Shown: in pieces, positions 43,582 through 52,044 of the stretch
Layout of the letters: each line of letters begins with the position of its first letter
How positions within the stretch are numbered: the first letter of the stretch is position 1
Assembly (NCBI RefSeq): GCF_000826545.1
Contig: NZ_CDME01000002.1
Span: 186,001 to 250,000 of the forward strand
DNA from: Kibdelosporangium sp. MJ126-NF4
GTDB taxonomy: Bacteria > Actinomycetota > Actinomycetes > Mycobacteriales > Pseudonocardiaceae
Reading direction: 5' to 3'
Length of the DNA stretch: 64,000 nt
Notes under the pieces: generated by a model
Database searches by the model: none
What the model was told of the DNA's origin: nothing
Seen by the model: only the letters and a program-made list of their open reading frames with translations
Made by a program: the position numbers and the translations under genes

Positions 43582-44506
43582 GGGACGCCCCCACACCGAG
43601 CCCGGCACGCGCGACCATGCTGTGCAGGGGACGGCCGAGCGCTTCCTCGCACCGCGCGGACGCGGCCATCACCAGGTCGAAGTCCAGTTCGGTGTCGACA
43701 CCCATGGCTTCGAACATGGTGACCAGGTCCTCGGTGCAGGTGTTGCCGGTCAGGCCGCTGCCGTAGCCGATCTGCGCGGGATGCCCGCCGACGCCGCCGA
43801 ACGCGCTGTCGAAGTAGCGGCATCCGGCGTCCAACGCGGCGACGCAGTTGGCGAGTGCGGTTCCTCGTGTGTTGTGGAAGTGCGCCACGGCGGGCACGTC
43901 CGGGAACTCCTTGGCCAGCCGGGAGAACAACGGACCTACCGTGGTCGGAACACCCAGACCGGTTGTGTCACCGACGGTCACCAGGGCCACGCCGAGATCC
44001 GCGAACCGGCCGAAATCCTCCACCACGCTCCCTGGATCCACGCGTCCCTCGAACGGGCATCCCAGGGCCATCGAGATGACGCCGACCAAGGTGAACCGGC
44101 CCGCGGCCAGACGCACCATCTCGGCGACGTTCTCCCACTGCCGGGCGCGGGTGGTGCGCAGGTTGCGCTCGGTGTGGGCCTCGGTGGCGGAGACGAGCAG
44201 GCTCAGTTCGTCGGCGCCGTGCCCGGCGTCCAGATCGGTCAGTGCCCGTTGCACCGCACGGGGATTGGGGCAGGTCGCCTTGTAGGCGACACCCGCTTTG
44301 CGGGGCAGCCTGGCCAGCACGTCACTGGCGTCGCGGAACGCGGGGACGCGGTCCGGGTGGCTGTAGCTGGTCGCCTCGATCCGGCGGAATCCAGCGGCGG
44401 CGAACGCGCCGATGGCGGACAGCTTGGTGTCCGTTGGTACGAAGTCCGGCTCGTGCTGCAGCCCGTCGCGGGCGAAGCACTCGCAGATCGTGACACGGTC
44501 AGCCAT
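43571..44506 (-). CDS. HMG-CoA lyase-like aldolase
   Basis: 311 residues, DRE-TIM metallolyase fold. Present are ECFARDGLQHE (the RDGLQ signature), the metal-binding HFHNTRGTALAN and LTGNTCTEDLV. In true HMG-CoA lyases a glycine loop GGxGGCP carries the catalytic cysteine. Here the loop reads GGVGGHPAQIGYG, so a histidine replaces it. That points to a related lyase acting on another 3-hydroxy-3-alkyl or hydroxyacyl-CoA substrate. It is the first gene of the leftward catabolic operon. A MarR-type operator lies 23 bases upstream of its ATG and no good ribosome site is visible, as in a short-leader mRNA. Confidence 0.85.
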   Translation of the reverse strand: MADRVTICECFARDGLQHEPDFVPTDTKLSAIGAFAAAGFRRIEATSYSHPDRVPAFRDASDVLARLPRKAGVAYKATCPNPRAVQRALTDLDAGHGADELSLLVSATEAHTERNLRTTRARQWENVAEMVRLAAGRFTLVGVISMALGCPFEGRVDPGSVVEDFGRFADLGVALVTVGDTTGLGVPTTVGPLFSRLAKEFPDVPAVAHFHNTRGTALANCVAALDAGCRYFDSAFGGVGGHPAQIGYGSGLTGNTCTEDLVTMFEAMGVDTELDFDLVMAASARCEEALGRPLHSMVARAGLGVGASHDI

Positions 44507-44528
44507 GGTGCCGAGCGTGTCAGACGGG

Positions 44529-44545
44529 TGTTGATAGTGTCAACA
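44529..44545. promoter_or_regulatory. MarR-type operator, copy a (HMG-CoA-lyase-like operon)
   Basis: TGTTGATAGTGTCAACA is a 17-base site whose outer six bases form a perfect dyad. On the leftward strand it contains TTGACA, a consensus -35. It sits 23 bases before the ATG at 44506. The same family of sites recurs at 45147, 48553 and 48635. Confidence 0.85.
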
Positions 44546-44554
44546 GTGGGCTGG

Positions 44555-45076
44555 TTACCGTTCTTCGGCGCGCTCGAGCGCCCTGGCGAGGGTGCCCAGC
44601 TTGTCCAGTGCCGTGTCGAGGACCTGGCGTTCCTGCTCGGTGAGGCAGACGAGGAACGCCTGGTCGCGTTCGTTGGCCGCGTCGATCAGGCCGCGGTAGA
44701 GCGCGGCGCCCTTGCGGGTCAGGGTGAGCTGGGTGGTCCGGCCCGCGCCCAGCTCGCGCAGCACCAGGCCGCGTTCGCTGAGCTTGGCGACCACTCTGCT
44801 CATCTGTGCTTTGTCCAATGCGGCCAGTCGGGCCAGCTTGTTGAGCGTCAGCGGGGCGTCCGCGCCCAGCAGTGCGATGGTCCGCCATTCGCCGAGGCTG
44901 ACGTCGAACTCGCGCCGGTAGCGCAGTGCCGCGCTGCGGGACATCGTGTTGGCCACCCGGCTGAGCCGGTACGACAGCAGGCCGTGGATGGGCAGCTGGT
45001 CCGACGGCCGCGCCCGGTCGGGGGTGGCCCGCTGCGGTGGCTCGGGGTCCGACGATGCGCTTGGCGTGGGCTTCAT
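44555..45076 (-). CDS. MarR-family transcriptional regulator
   Basis: 173 residues from ATG 45076 (MKPTPSASSDPEPP, a flexible tail). An in-frame ATG at 45142 directly beside the operator is an alternative. The winged helix shows LGEWRTIALLGADAPLTLNKLARLAALDKAQMSRVVAKLSERGLVLRELGAGRTTQLTLTRKG, with helical dimer ends. MarR proteins are repressors released by small phenolic or CoA-type ligands. Four matching 17-base operators stand before this gene and its neighbours, so it is the best candidate for the regulator of the catabolic genes from 38294 to 60440. It is divergent from the aldehyde dehydrogenase gene. Confidence 0.92.
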   Translation of the reverse strand: MKPTPSASSDPEPPQRATPDRARPSDQLPIHGLLSYRLSRVANTMSRSAALRYRREFDVSLGEWRTIALLGADAPLTLNKLARLAALDKAQMSRVVAKLSERGLVLRELGAGRTTQLTLTRKGAALYRGLIDAANERDQAFLVCLTEQERQVLDTALDKLGTLARALERAEER

Positions 45077-45146
45077 GTCGTGCACTGTAGGCGTTCGACG
45101 CCGGTCCGTGGTCGCCGACTTACCGGAATTCCCTGCAGTGTCCATC

Positions 45147-45163
45147 TGTTGACAATAACAACA
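45147..45163. promoter_or_regulatory. MarR-type operator, copy b (marR / aldehyde dehydrogenase)
   Basis: TGTTGACAATAACAACA lies between the divergent MarR gene and the aldehyde dehydrogenase gene. Rightward, TTGACA at 45149-45154 is followed 18 bases later by CATGAT, a plausible -10, with the dehydrogenase ATG at 45222. One bound dimer could repress both directions. Confidence 0.85.
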
Positions 45164-45221
45164 GGGCGGCGGCATGATGCGGCCAAGGCTGGAAACGGCG
45201 TGATCGACGAAGGGCTGGGCG

Positions 45222-46664
45222 ATGTCGGCGGACTCCGGGGCGACCTTGCTGATCGACGGGCAGTGGCGGCAGGGCAGTGCATCGTTCGAGGTCGTCGACC
45301 CGGCGACGCTGGAACCAGTCGGCCGGGTGGCCGACGGCACCGCGGCGGACGCGCGAGCCGCGCTGGACGCGGCCTGTGCGGCGTTCGACGCGTGGCGTGC
45401 CGTGACCGTGGAGGAGCGCGGCGGTTACCTGCGCCGGGCGGCGGCCGAAATCCGCGCCAAGGTCGACGCCCTGGCAGCATTGCTGACCAGCGAGAACGGC
45501 AAGCCGCTCGGCGAAGCGCGGGGGGAGCTGCTCGGCAGCGCGCGCATGCTGGAGTGGAGCGCGGAAGAGGCCCGCCGGGCCGGTGGCCGCGTGTTGCCGT
45601 CCGCCCCGAACGGTCCCGGCCTGGTGGTGACGGCCCCGGTCGGACCGGCGCTGGCCATCACGCCGTGGAACTTCCCGGCCAGCATGCTCATCCGCAAGAT
45701 CGGCCTCGCGCTGGCGGCCGGGTCGCCGTTGATCGTCAAACCGGCCGAGCAGACGCCGTTGATCGCCACCGAACTGGTGCGCGTCCTGCAGGACACCGGC
45801 CTGCCCGCCGGTGTGCTCCAGTCGATCACCACCTCCCGGCCCGCCGAGGTCGCGGGCGCGCTGCTGGCCGACCGGCGGCTGCGCAAAGTGAGCTTCACCG
45901 GCTCCACCGAGGTCGGGCTTAGCCTGCTGGCCAACACCACCACACACCTGCGCCGCACCTCGCTGGAGCTGGGCGGGCACTCGCCCGCGATCGTGTTCGC
46001 CGACGCCGACCTGCCCGCCGCGGCGGCCGGTGTGGTGGCGGCGAAGTTCGCCAACGCCGGACAGAGCTGCATCGCGATCAACCGGCTGTTCGTGCACCGG
46101 TCCGTGCACGACGAACTGCTCGCCCTGATCGCCGAGAAGGTGGCGAGCCTGCGCGTCGGGCGGGGAACCGCCGAGGGCACCACCATCGGCCCGCTGATCG
46201 ACCACACCGCGTTGGAGAAGGTCGAGCGGCACGTGGCTGACGCTGTCAGCGGCGGCGCGGAGGTCCGTGCCGGGGGCAGGCGCTGGGCTGGTCCGGCTGA
46301 GCTGAAGGGCGCCTTCTACGAGCCGACTGTCCTCACCGGAGTCCGGGACGACATGCTCGTCAGTCGTGAGGAGACGTTCGGCCCGGTGCTACCGGTCTAC
46401 GCGTTCGACACCGACGAGGAAGCCGTGCGCCGGGCTAACGCGACCGACTACGGTCTGGCCGCCTACGTCTTCGGCAAGGACCTGAGCAGGCTCTGGACCG
46501 CGATGGACCAGCTGCACTTCGGTGTCATCGGTCTCAACGACCCGACGCCGGTCCGCCCGGAACTGCCGTTCGGCGGTATGCACAACAGCGGGCAGGAACG
46601 AGAGGGCGGCGCCGAGGGGATCGAGGCGTTCCTGGAGACCAAGTCGGTCGCGATCAAGCTCTGA
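45222..46664 (+). CDS. NAD(P)-dependent aldehyde dehydrogenase
   Basis: 480 residues. Substrate-proximal motifs are PWNFPASMLIRKIGLALAAGSPLIVKPAEQTP, FTGSTEVG, the catalytic glutamate in LELGGHSPAIVF, the nucleophilic cysteine in NAGQSCIAINR and EETFGPVLPVYAF. It belongs to the succinate-semialdehyde/glutarate-semialdehyde branch by general look. It would oxidise the aldehyde left by a transaminase or phospho-lyase to the acid that the acyl-CoA ligase or CoA transferase then activates. It is a single-gene unit behind MarR operator b, followed by the giant palindrome. Confidence 0.92.
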   Translation: MSADSGATLLIDGQWRQGSASFEVVDPATLEPVGRVADGTAADARAALDAACAAFDAWRAVTVEERGGYLRRAAAEIRAKVDALAALLTSENGKPLGEARGELLGSARMLEWSAEEARRAGGRVLPSAPNGPGLVVTAPVGPALAITPWNFPASMLIRKIGLALAAGSPLIVKPAEQTPLIATELVRVLQDTGLPAGVLQSITTSRPAEVAGALLADRRLRKVSFTGSTEVGLSLLANTTTHLRRTSLELGGHSPAIVFADADLPAAAAGVVAAKFANAGQSCIAINRLFVHRSVHDELLALIAEKVASLRVGRGTAEGTTIGPLIDHTALEKVERHVADAVSGGAEVRAGGRRWAGPAELKGAFYEPTVLTGVRDDMLVSREETFGPVLPVYAFDTDEEAVRRANATDYGLAAYVFGKDLSRLWTAMDQLHFGVIGLNDPTPVRPELPFGGMHNSGQEREGGAEGIEAFLETKSVAIKL

Positions 46665-47594
46665 GACAGCCGCCACCCGCCGCACCGCTCCCGGCGGATC
46701 CCATCAAGTCGGGAAGTCGGTTGTGTTGGTGGTGTGCGCGGGCGCGTGCCGGGTCCTTGATGGTGCGCGCAATGCGCAGGGGCGCGCGAATGCGAAGAGC
46801 GCAGGCGGCCTGCGCGCCAGCGCAGGGGTGTGGTTCGTGGGGTGTCCCTCCCGTATGGCCTGGGCGCAGCCATACCACGGCGTGTCGGGAGGTCGGCCTA
46901 CGAAACTGGCGTGCCCGGCGCGAGGCGGTACCGATCTCCCGGCACGTCGTGGTTTCCTTTGGCAGGTCATACGGGAGGGGCGCCCCGCGCCCCCCACTTG
47001 ACCCAGGAAGTCACGTGGGTCAAGCGAGCGGGCGCGAGAAACGAAGCTCTGTTTGTGTCCCCCTCTTGGCGGCCTGCCCGCCGGCGAGGCATCTCTTTTT
47101 TCTTTTGCGACAAGAAAAAAGAAGGTCCTCGCCGGACGGCAGGCCTCCAAGAGGGAAACCAACACATGGTCCGCCCACCCGGTTGGCTCAGCCCACGTGA
47201 CTTCCCGGGTCCAGTGGTAGAGAGGCGTGGTCGGTTCCCTCCCGTATGACCTGCCGGAGGAAACCACGGCGTGCCGGGAGGTCGGTAGGGCCTGCGCTGT
47301 GGGTTGGGTCGCGTAGGCCGACCTCCCGACACGCCGTGGTATGGCTGCGCCCAGGCCATACGGGAGGAAACCAACCACGAACCCCACCCATGCGCTATGC
47401 GCGCAAGACCTCTCGCCCGCTTGCCCGCTTTCGCGCAAGGCCGCTTACGTGCTTGCCGCCTTGCGCTTGCCGCACCCATGCGCTTGCGCGCGTGCTCTCT
47501 TGCGCACTCATGCGCTGCTCGCTTGCGCTTGCCTTGCACGCACAGCTCGACATTGACGGAACCCTGGCCGGTCCCAGCGAGGCGAGTACGTCTC
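46665..47594. other. Large gene-free gap
   Basis: No credible gene is present in these 930 bases between two convergent genes. The middle is the giant palindrome (46847-47367). The outer parts, roughly 46725-46835 and 47390-47560, are low-complexity and dominated by GCGCA/TTGCGC-type repeats. Open frames here on both strands share peptide phrases such as YGLGAAIPRRVGR only because the DNA is self-complementary. Confidence 0.8.
46847..47367. repeat. Giant (~520 bp) imperfect palindrome
   Basis: The stretch is self-complementary about a centre near 47107. The outer arms 46847-46902 and 47312-47367 are 56-base perfect inverted copies. A second pair, 46929-46979 and 47237-47287, matches at about 47 of 51 positions. 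Inner pairs include the TCACGTGGG regions, and the core is TCTTTTTTCTT facing AAGAAAAAAGA across a few bases. A unit resembling CCTCCCGTATGRCCTG appears in both outer pairs. No transposase or target duplication was recognised. Convergent transcription from both sides would meet here, so it may also terminate both. Confidence 0.9.
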
Positions 47595-48530
47595 TCAGCG
47601 GCAGGTCTCGCGTGGGAATCGGCCACCGGCCAGGAACTTCAGCACGTCGCGGTTGAACTCGCTTGGCCGCTCCCAGCTCGCGGAGTGTCCGACCTTGCTG
47701 TAGATGATCGAGCTGCTGCCCGGCAGGTGGCCGGTGATCATCCGCAGGATCGGCGGCGGCAGGTAGAGGTCCGCGTCCCCGCCGACCAGCAGGGTCCGTA
47801 CCCGTAGGGTCTCCAGACGCGCCCAGCTGATCGGCTCGGACAGCGTCTGGCTCTCGATGTCGTGCCCGCCCAGTGACTTGTCCGAGATCTCCAGCCACTT
47901 GCGGGCGCCAGCCTCGTTGGCGGCCCGGTAGTACGGGCTGAGCTCCAGGAAGTCGTGCCGCATGGCCGAGAAGCCGGGCGGCCGCAGCCACTCGGTCACC
48001 CGCAGGTACTCCGGATCGGAGATGCCCATGAAACTGCTCAGGATCACCAGGCTGTGCAGCCGCTCCGGGTGCAGCAGCGCGTAGTCCGTCGCGTAGTACC
48101 CGCCCAGCGCCGCGCCGAGCAGGTGGAACCGCCGCAGCCCCAGGTGGTTGACCAACGCGTGCAGGTCGTCGGCGCCGACTCCCGGATTGCCCGGTGCGGG
48201 CGGCGTGGAGTTGTAGTGACCACGCCGTGAGTACGCGATCACGCGGTGTCCGGCCTTGGCGAACACCGGCTGCTGGTACGGCCAGGACAACGCGCTGCCG
48301 CTGCCCGGGTGTGACAGCACGACGGCGGGGCCGGTGCCGCCAGTGTCCCAGAACCATAACCGGGCGCCTGGCACGTCCAGGAAGCCTTCTCTGGCGGGTA
48401 CCTGGGCCGGGATCGGCTCGGGGGTCAGTGATCCGCACGGCGCGGTGTCAGCCGCGGCGGACGTCACGGGCAGGGTGAAGGCCGTGGCCGCGGACGCCAG
48501 CATCACCTGGCGTCGGCTCAGTCGTGTCAT
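47595..48530 (-). CDS. Tat-exported alpha/beta-hydrolase-fold protein lacking the nucleophile serine
   Basis: 311 residues. The N-terminus has a Tat signal ([16 protein letters not shown], then TSAAADTA). The fold motifs are [17 protein letters not shown], the elbow [22 protein letters not shown], a late acid in [10 protein letters not shown] and the histidine in [11 protein letters not shown]. In the elbow the expected G-x-S-x-G is G-A-A-L-G, so the nucleophile is alanine. Either it is catalytically dead or it uses non-hydrolytic chemistry. MarR operator c is 23 bases upstream of the ATG, so it belongs to the same regulon. Its partner or ligand is probably the extracytoplasmic substrate of the pathway. 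Confidence 0.85.
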   Translation of the reverse strand: MTRLSRRQVMLASAATAFTLPVTSAAADTAPCGSLTPEPIPAQVPAREGFLDVPGARLWFWDTGGTGPAVVLSHPGSGSALSWPYQQPVFAKAGHRVIAYSRRGHYNSTPPAPGNPGVGADDLHALVNHLGLRRFHLLGAALGGYYATDYALLHPERLHSLVILSSFMGISDPEYLRVTEWLRPPGFSAMRHDFLELSPYYRAANEAGARKWLEISDKSLGGHDIESQTLSEPISWARLETLRVRTLLVGGDADLYLPPPILRMITGHLPGSSSIIYSKVGHSASWERPSEFNRDVLKFLAGGRFPRETCR

Positions 48531-48552
48531 GGCGCCGAGGGTGACAGACGTG

Positions 48553-48569
48553 TGTTGATAACGTCAACA
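48553..48569. promoter_or_regulatory. MarR-type operator, copy c (alpha/beta-hydrolase gene)
   Basis: TGTTGATAACGTCAACA contains TTGACG on the leftward strand. It sits exactly 23 bases before the ATG at 48530, the same spacing as copy a. The bases between operator and start are also similar to those of copy a (ACACxCGTCTG, then CTCGGC, then CCATG). Confidence 0.85.
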
Positions 48570-48634
48570 GGTAGTGGTGGTCTCGCCTTCATGCCTGGTG
48601 TGGGTGGGAAACGCGCCGCGTCCGACGGTTCAGG

Positions 48635-48651
48635 TGTTGACAATGACAACA
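48635..48651. promoter_or_regulatory. MarR-type operator, copy d (transaminase/transport operon)
   Basis: TGTTGACAATGACAACA differs from copy b at two positions. It contains TTGACA on the rightward strand, 78 bases before the transaminase ATG. It would control the nine-gene rightward operon. Confidence 0.85.
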
Positions 48652-48728
48652 GAGCGGTTGAGACTAGGCCGCCAAGGCCGCGAAGCGTTCACGCGGGCGA
48701 TCGCGATCAAGTTGTGAGGACGGCGGGT

Positions 48729-49988
48729 ATGACCACACTCGAAGCGATGGACATGGGCGGCATCATCCACCCGCACACGACGATCGGCGCACCGGACCGC
48801 CCGGTGATCTTCGAACGAGGTGCGGGCGCGATCCTGTGGGACGTGCACGGGAAGTCCTATCTGGATGGAACGTGCGGCCTGTGGCAGTGCCCGGTCGGGC
48901 ACGGCCGAAAGGAACTGGCTGCCGCGGCGGCCGCCCAGATCGAGCGGCTCGAGTTCTACTCCTCCTTCAACGACTACTCCAACGAACCGGCCATCCGGCT
49001 GGCCGACCGGCTGCTGAAGCTGGCTCCCGCCGGGATCGAGCGTGTGTTCTTCACCAACGGCGGCTCCGAAGGCAACGAGACGGCGATCAAACTCGCCCGC
49101 CTGGCCCAGTACAACGCCGGACGTCCACAGCGGACCGTGATCCTGGCCAGGACCGCCGGTTACCACGGCATGGGTGGTGGATCACTGTCCGCGACCGGAA
49201 TCGACCGGCTGCGGACCGGATTCGGGCCGCTGATGCCGGACGTGGAGTTCCTCGGCAAGCCACACAGCCTCGACCACGACACCGACGCGCTGATCACCGA
49301 GTTGGAGAACAAGATCGCCGAACTCGGCGCGGACCGGATCGCCGCCTTCATCGGCGAGCCGGTGCTCGGCGTCGGCGGGATGGTCCCACCACCGGCGGAC
49401 TACTGGCCCCGTGTCCAGGAAGTCCTGCGCCGCCACGACATCCTGCTGATCCTGGACGAGATCGTCACCGGGTTCGGCCGCGTCGGCCACTGGTTCGCCG
49501 CCGAGTACTACGGCATCGAGCCGGACATGATCGTCACAGCCAAGGGCCTGTCCAGCGGCTACATCCCGATGGGCGCGGTGCTGATCGGCAGGCGTGTGCT
49601 GGACTTGGCCGACGGGGCCACGTTCTCGCACGGCTTCACCTACAACGGCCACCCCGTCGGCGCCGCTGTGGCACTGGCCAACTTGGACATCCTGGAGCGC
49701 GAAGGCCTGCTGGAACGGGCCAAGACGGTCGGCGCCCGCGTGATGGACGGCCTCGCGCCGCTGGCCGAACTCGACCACGTCCGCGAGGTACGCGGCGTCG
49801 GACTGATGCTCGGCATCGAACTCGACCGCGACGCCGCGAGCGTGCAGGCCGGAGCACGAGCGGACGGATTGATCATCCGCGCCGCCGGGAACAACATCGT
49901 CATCTCGCCGCCGTTGGTCATCACCGACGAGCAGGCCGACACCCTGGTTCGCGTCGTGTCCACGCACGTGCGGGCAGCCGGGAACTGA
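48729..49988 (+). CDS. Class III (omega) aminotransferase
   Basis: 419 residues from ATG 48729 (GAGGAC upstream). PLP fold type I features are [18 protein letters not shown], the [13 protein letters not shown] loop, [19 protein letters not shown] and the Schiff-base lysine in [18 protein letters not shown]. The class covers beta-alanine/pyruvate, putrescine/pyruvate and taurine transaminases, all working on terminal amines. With a polyamine-type importer in the same operon and an aldehyde dehydrogenase under the same operator family, it probably removes an omega-amino group to give an aldehyde. It is the first gene of the rightward operon. Confidence 0.93.
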   Translation: MTTLEAMDMGGIIHPHTTIGAPDRPVIFERGAGAILWDVHGKSYLDGTCGLWQCPVGHGRKELAAAAAAQIERLEFYSSFNDYSNEPAIRLADRLLKLAPAGIERVFFTNGGSEGNETAIKLARLAQYNAGRPQRTVILARTAGYHGMGGGSLSATGIDRLRTGFGPLMPDVEFLGKPHSLDHDTDALITELENKIAELGADRIAAFIGEPVLGVGGMVPPPADYWPRVQEVLRRHDILLILDEIVTGFGRVGHWFAAEYYGIEPDMIVTAKGLSSGYIPMGAVLIGRRVLDLADGATFSHGFTYNGHPVGAAVALANLDILEREGLLERAKTVGARVMDGLAPLAELDHVREVRGVGLMLGIELDRDAASVQAGARADGLIIRAAGNNIVISPPLVITDEQADTLVRVVSTHVRAAGN

Positions 49989-50020
49989 CACCAGAGTCAA
50001 CGCCGACTTCGGAGGTCGCT

Positions 50021-51052
50021 GTGCGCCGAATGAGAACACCCGGTTGCCTGGCACTGGTTCTGCTCCTCGCGACCGCGTGCGGCGGCAGCGGGTCAAGCGA
50101 ACCGACGCTCACGTTCGTGTCCACCGGAAGCTCCTTCCAGGACAACCAGAAGATCGCGTGGCAGCAACCCTACACCGACCAGACCGGCACGAAGTTCCGC
50201 AACGACGGCCCGGTGGACGAGGCCAAACTGCGCACGATGGTCGAGGCGGGCAAGGTCACCTGGGACGTGGTGGACACCAGTGCGGCCGCCACCGAGCAGT
50301 ACTGCGGGAAGTACGTGGAGAAACTGGACTTCGCCGTGGTGGACCGCACCGCCTTCCCGCCGGAGACGGTCAGTGAATGCGGTGTCCCCGCCTTCAACTA
50401 CAGCATCCTGTTCATGTACGACACCAGGAAGTTCACCGGTGCGAAGCCGACCACGATCGCGGACTTCTTCGACCCGGTGCGCTTCCCAGGCCGCCGGATC
50501 GTCCCACCGGACGTGGCGACCGGCCTGCTGGAGTACGCACTGCTGGCCGACGGCGTGCCCGCCGACAAGCTCTATCCCTTGGATGTGGAACGCGCCCTGC
50601 GCAAGCTCGACGTGATCAAGGGGATGACCACGTTCGCCAAGACGTATGGACAGATGCAGCAGTCCATGGTGGACGGCCAGGTCGACCTGTCACTCGTTTC
50701 GACGGCGCGGGCCTACCAGACGCTCAAAGCGGGCGCGCCGTTCGAAACGGTATGGGACAAGACATTGGTGAACTGGAACGACCTGGTGATACCGAAGGGC
50801 TCACCGAACCGGGACCTGGCGATGAAGTTCATCGCGTTCGCCAGCAAACCGGAGCAGGCGGTGAAGTTCTCCGAACTGGCCTCGGTCCAGTCGGCGCACC
50901 AGCAGGCCACACCGAAGTTCGACGACATCCAGCGCCGCATCGACGCGTTCTCCCCGGAACACAAGCACACCGTGGTGCTGGGCAACGCGAAGTGGTGGGC
51001 CCAGAACTTCGACCAGGTCACCGCGCGGTTCAGCAAATGGCTGGCGGGGTGA
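50021..51052 (+). CDS. PotD-type ABC substrate-binding lipoprotein 1
   Basis: 343 residues from GTG 50021 (GGAGG 5 bases upstream). The signal and lipobox are LALVLLLATAC. The extracytoplasmic binding protein resembles spermidine/putrescine-binding PotD, with FFDPVRFPGRR, LLADGVPADKLYPLDVERAL and DLVIPKGSPNRDLAMKFIAFA. It clearly shares ancestry with the second binding protein at 53848, the two flanking a single set of permeases and ATPase. The family binds polyamines and also other amines or small organic ligands. The true ligand is probably the catabolic substrate of the regulon. Confidence 0.92.
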   Translation: MRRMRTPGCLALVLLLATACGGSGSSEPTLTFVSTGSSFQDNQKIAWQQPYTDQTGTKFRNDGPVDEAKLRTMVEAGKVTWDVVDTSAAATEQYCGKYVEKLDFAVVDRTAFPPETVSECGVPAFNYSILFMYDTRKFTGAKPTTIADFFDPVRFPGRRIVPPDVATGLLEYALLADGVPADKLYPLDVERALRKLDVIKGMTTFAKTYGQMQQSMVDGQVDLSLVSTARAYQTLKAGAPFETVWDKTLVNWNDLVIPKGSPNRDLAMKFIAFASKPEQAVKFSELASVQSAHQQATPKFDDIQRRIDAFSPEHKHTVVLGNAKWWAQNFDQVTARFSKWLAG

Positions 51053-51057
51053 CGGCG

Positions 51058-52044
51058 ATGCCCCCGATCAAGCCAGACCCCACACCGGACAGCACGCCAG
51101 GCACTGGCCTGGACATCGAGCCGGAAGGTAAGTCGGGCATCGTGCTGGACAGCAAGCCGGACATCCGGCTGGACAATGAGCCACACACTGCGGCAGCGCA
51201 CAAGCCGTCTCGCCTGCGGACCACAGCCGGGTGGATTCTGCTGCCCGCGATCGCGGTCCTGCTGGTGTTCTTCTTCTACCCACTGGCCATCATCGTGTGG
51301 CGCAGCTTCACCGAACCATCGGTCGGACTGGACAACTACACGGCCTTGTTCACCGATGGCGTGTCGGTGACCGTGCTGCTGCGCACGCTGCGGACCGCGT
51401 TGATCGTCGGCCTGGCGACGCTGGTGATCGCCTACCCGTATGCCTACGCCATGACCAGGGTGTCCCGTCGCATGCGGGCGGTGCTGACCGTGTTGGTGTT
51501 GCTGCCGTTCTGGACGTCGGTGATGGCCCGCAACTTCGCCTGGTACCTGCTGGAGCAGCGCGGTGGGCTGATCGACCGGTTCTTCTCCGCGATCGGCGTC
51601 GACGGCGTGGTCCTGCTGGGCAGCGTCACCGGGGTGACCGTGGCGATGGTGCAGGTGATGCTGCCGTTCATGGTGCTGCCGCTCTACAGCACGATGAGCA
51701 CGATCGACCTGAGGCTGATGGACGCGGCCACCAGCCTCGGCGCTTCCCGGCCGAAGTCCTTCGCCCGGATCTACGTCCCGTTGTCGCTGCCGGGCGTGGT
51801 GTCCGGCTTCAGCCTGGTGTTCATCGTGACGCTCGGTTTCTTCGTCACGCCCGCGCTGCTGGGCAGTCCACAGCAGTCACTGGTGTCCCAGGTGATCGAG
51901 ACCCGAGTGGGCGATCTGCTGGACTTCCCCGGTGCGGGTGCGCTGGGCACGGTACTGCTGGTCGTCACGCTCGTCGTGTTGTTCGCGGTGAGCCGGGTCG
52001 CCCGGCCCGCGACCGCGTTGAACCAGGCGGTGGACCGTGCCTAG
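51058..52044 (+). CDS. PotB-type ABC permease with acidic N-terminal tail
   Basis: About 328 residues. ATG 51058 has GGGGTGA before it, and GTG 51049 overlapping the previous stop is an alternative. After a polar tail of about 55 residues rich in D, P and E (for example LDSKPDIRLDNEP), there are six membrane segments and the EAA-like loop MDAATSLGASRPKSFARIYVPLSLPGV that contacts the ATPase. The C-terminal end overlaps the next permease by eight bases. It should form the inner-membrane channel with that protein. The tail is longer than usual for PotB. Confidence 0.92.
   Translation: MPPIKPDPTPDSTPGTGLDIEPEGKSGIVLDSKPDIRLDNEPHTAAAHKPSRLRTTAGWILLPAIAVLLVFFFYPLAIIVWRSFTEPSVGLDNYTALFTDGVSVTVLLRTLRTALIVGLATLVIAYPYAYAMTRVSRRMRAVLTVLVLLPFWTSVMARNFAWYLLEQRGGLIDRFFSAIGVDGVVLLGSVTGVTVAMVQVMLPFMVLPLYSTMSTIDLRLMDAATSLGASRPKSFARIYVPLSLPGVVSGFSLVFIVTLGFFVTPALLGSPQQSLVSQVIETRVGDLLDFPGAGALGTVLLVVTLVVLFAVSRVARPATALNQAVDRA

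Noticed and set aside
46847..47367. Insertion sequence or integron
   Set aside because: No transposase or integrase frame and no target-site duplication could be seen, so only a repeat is called.
46704..47626. Several overlapping open frames on both strands in the palindromic gap
   Set aside because: They repeat the same short phrases because the DNA is self-complementary, have no ribosome sites and no recognisable fold.
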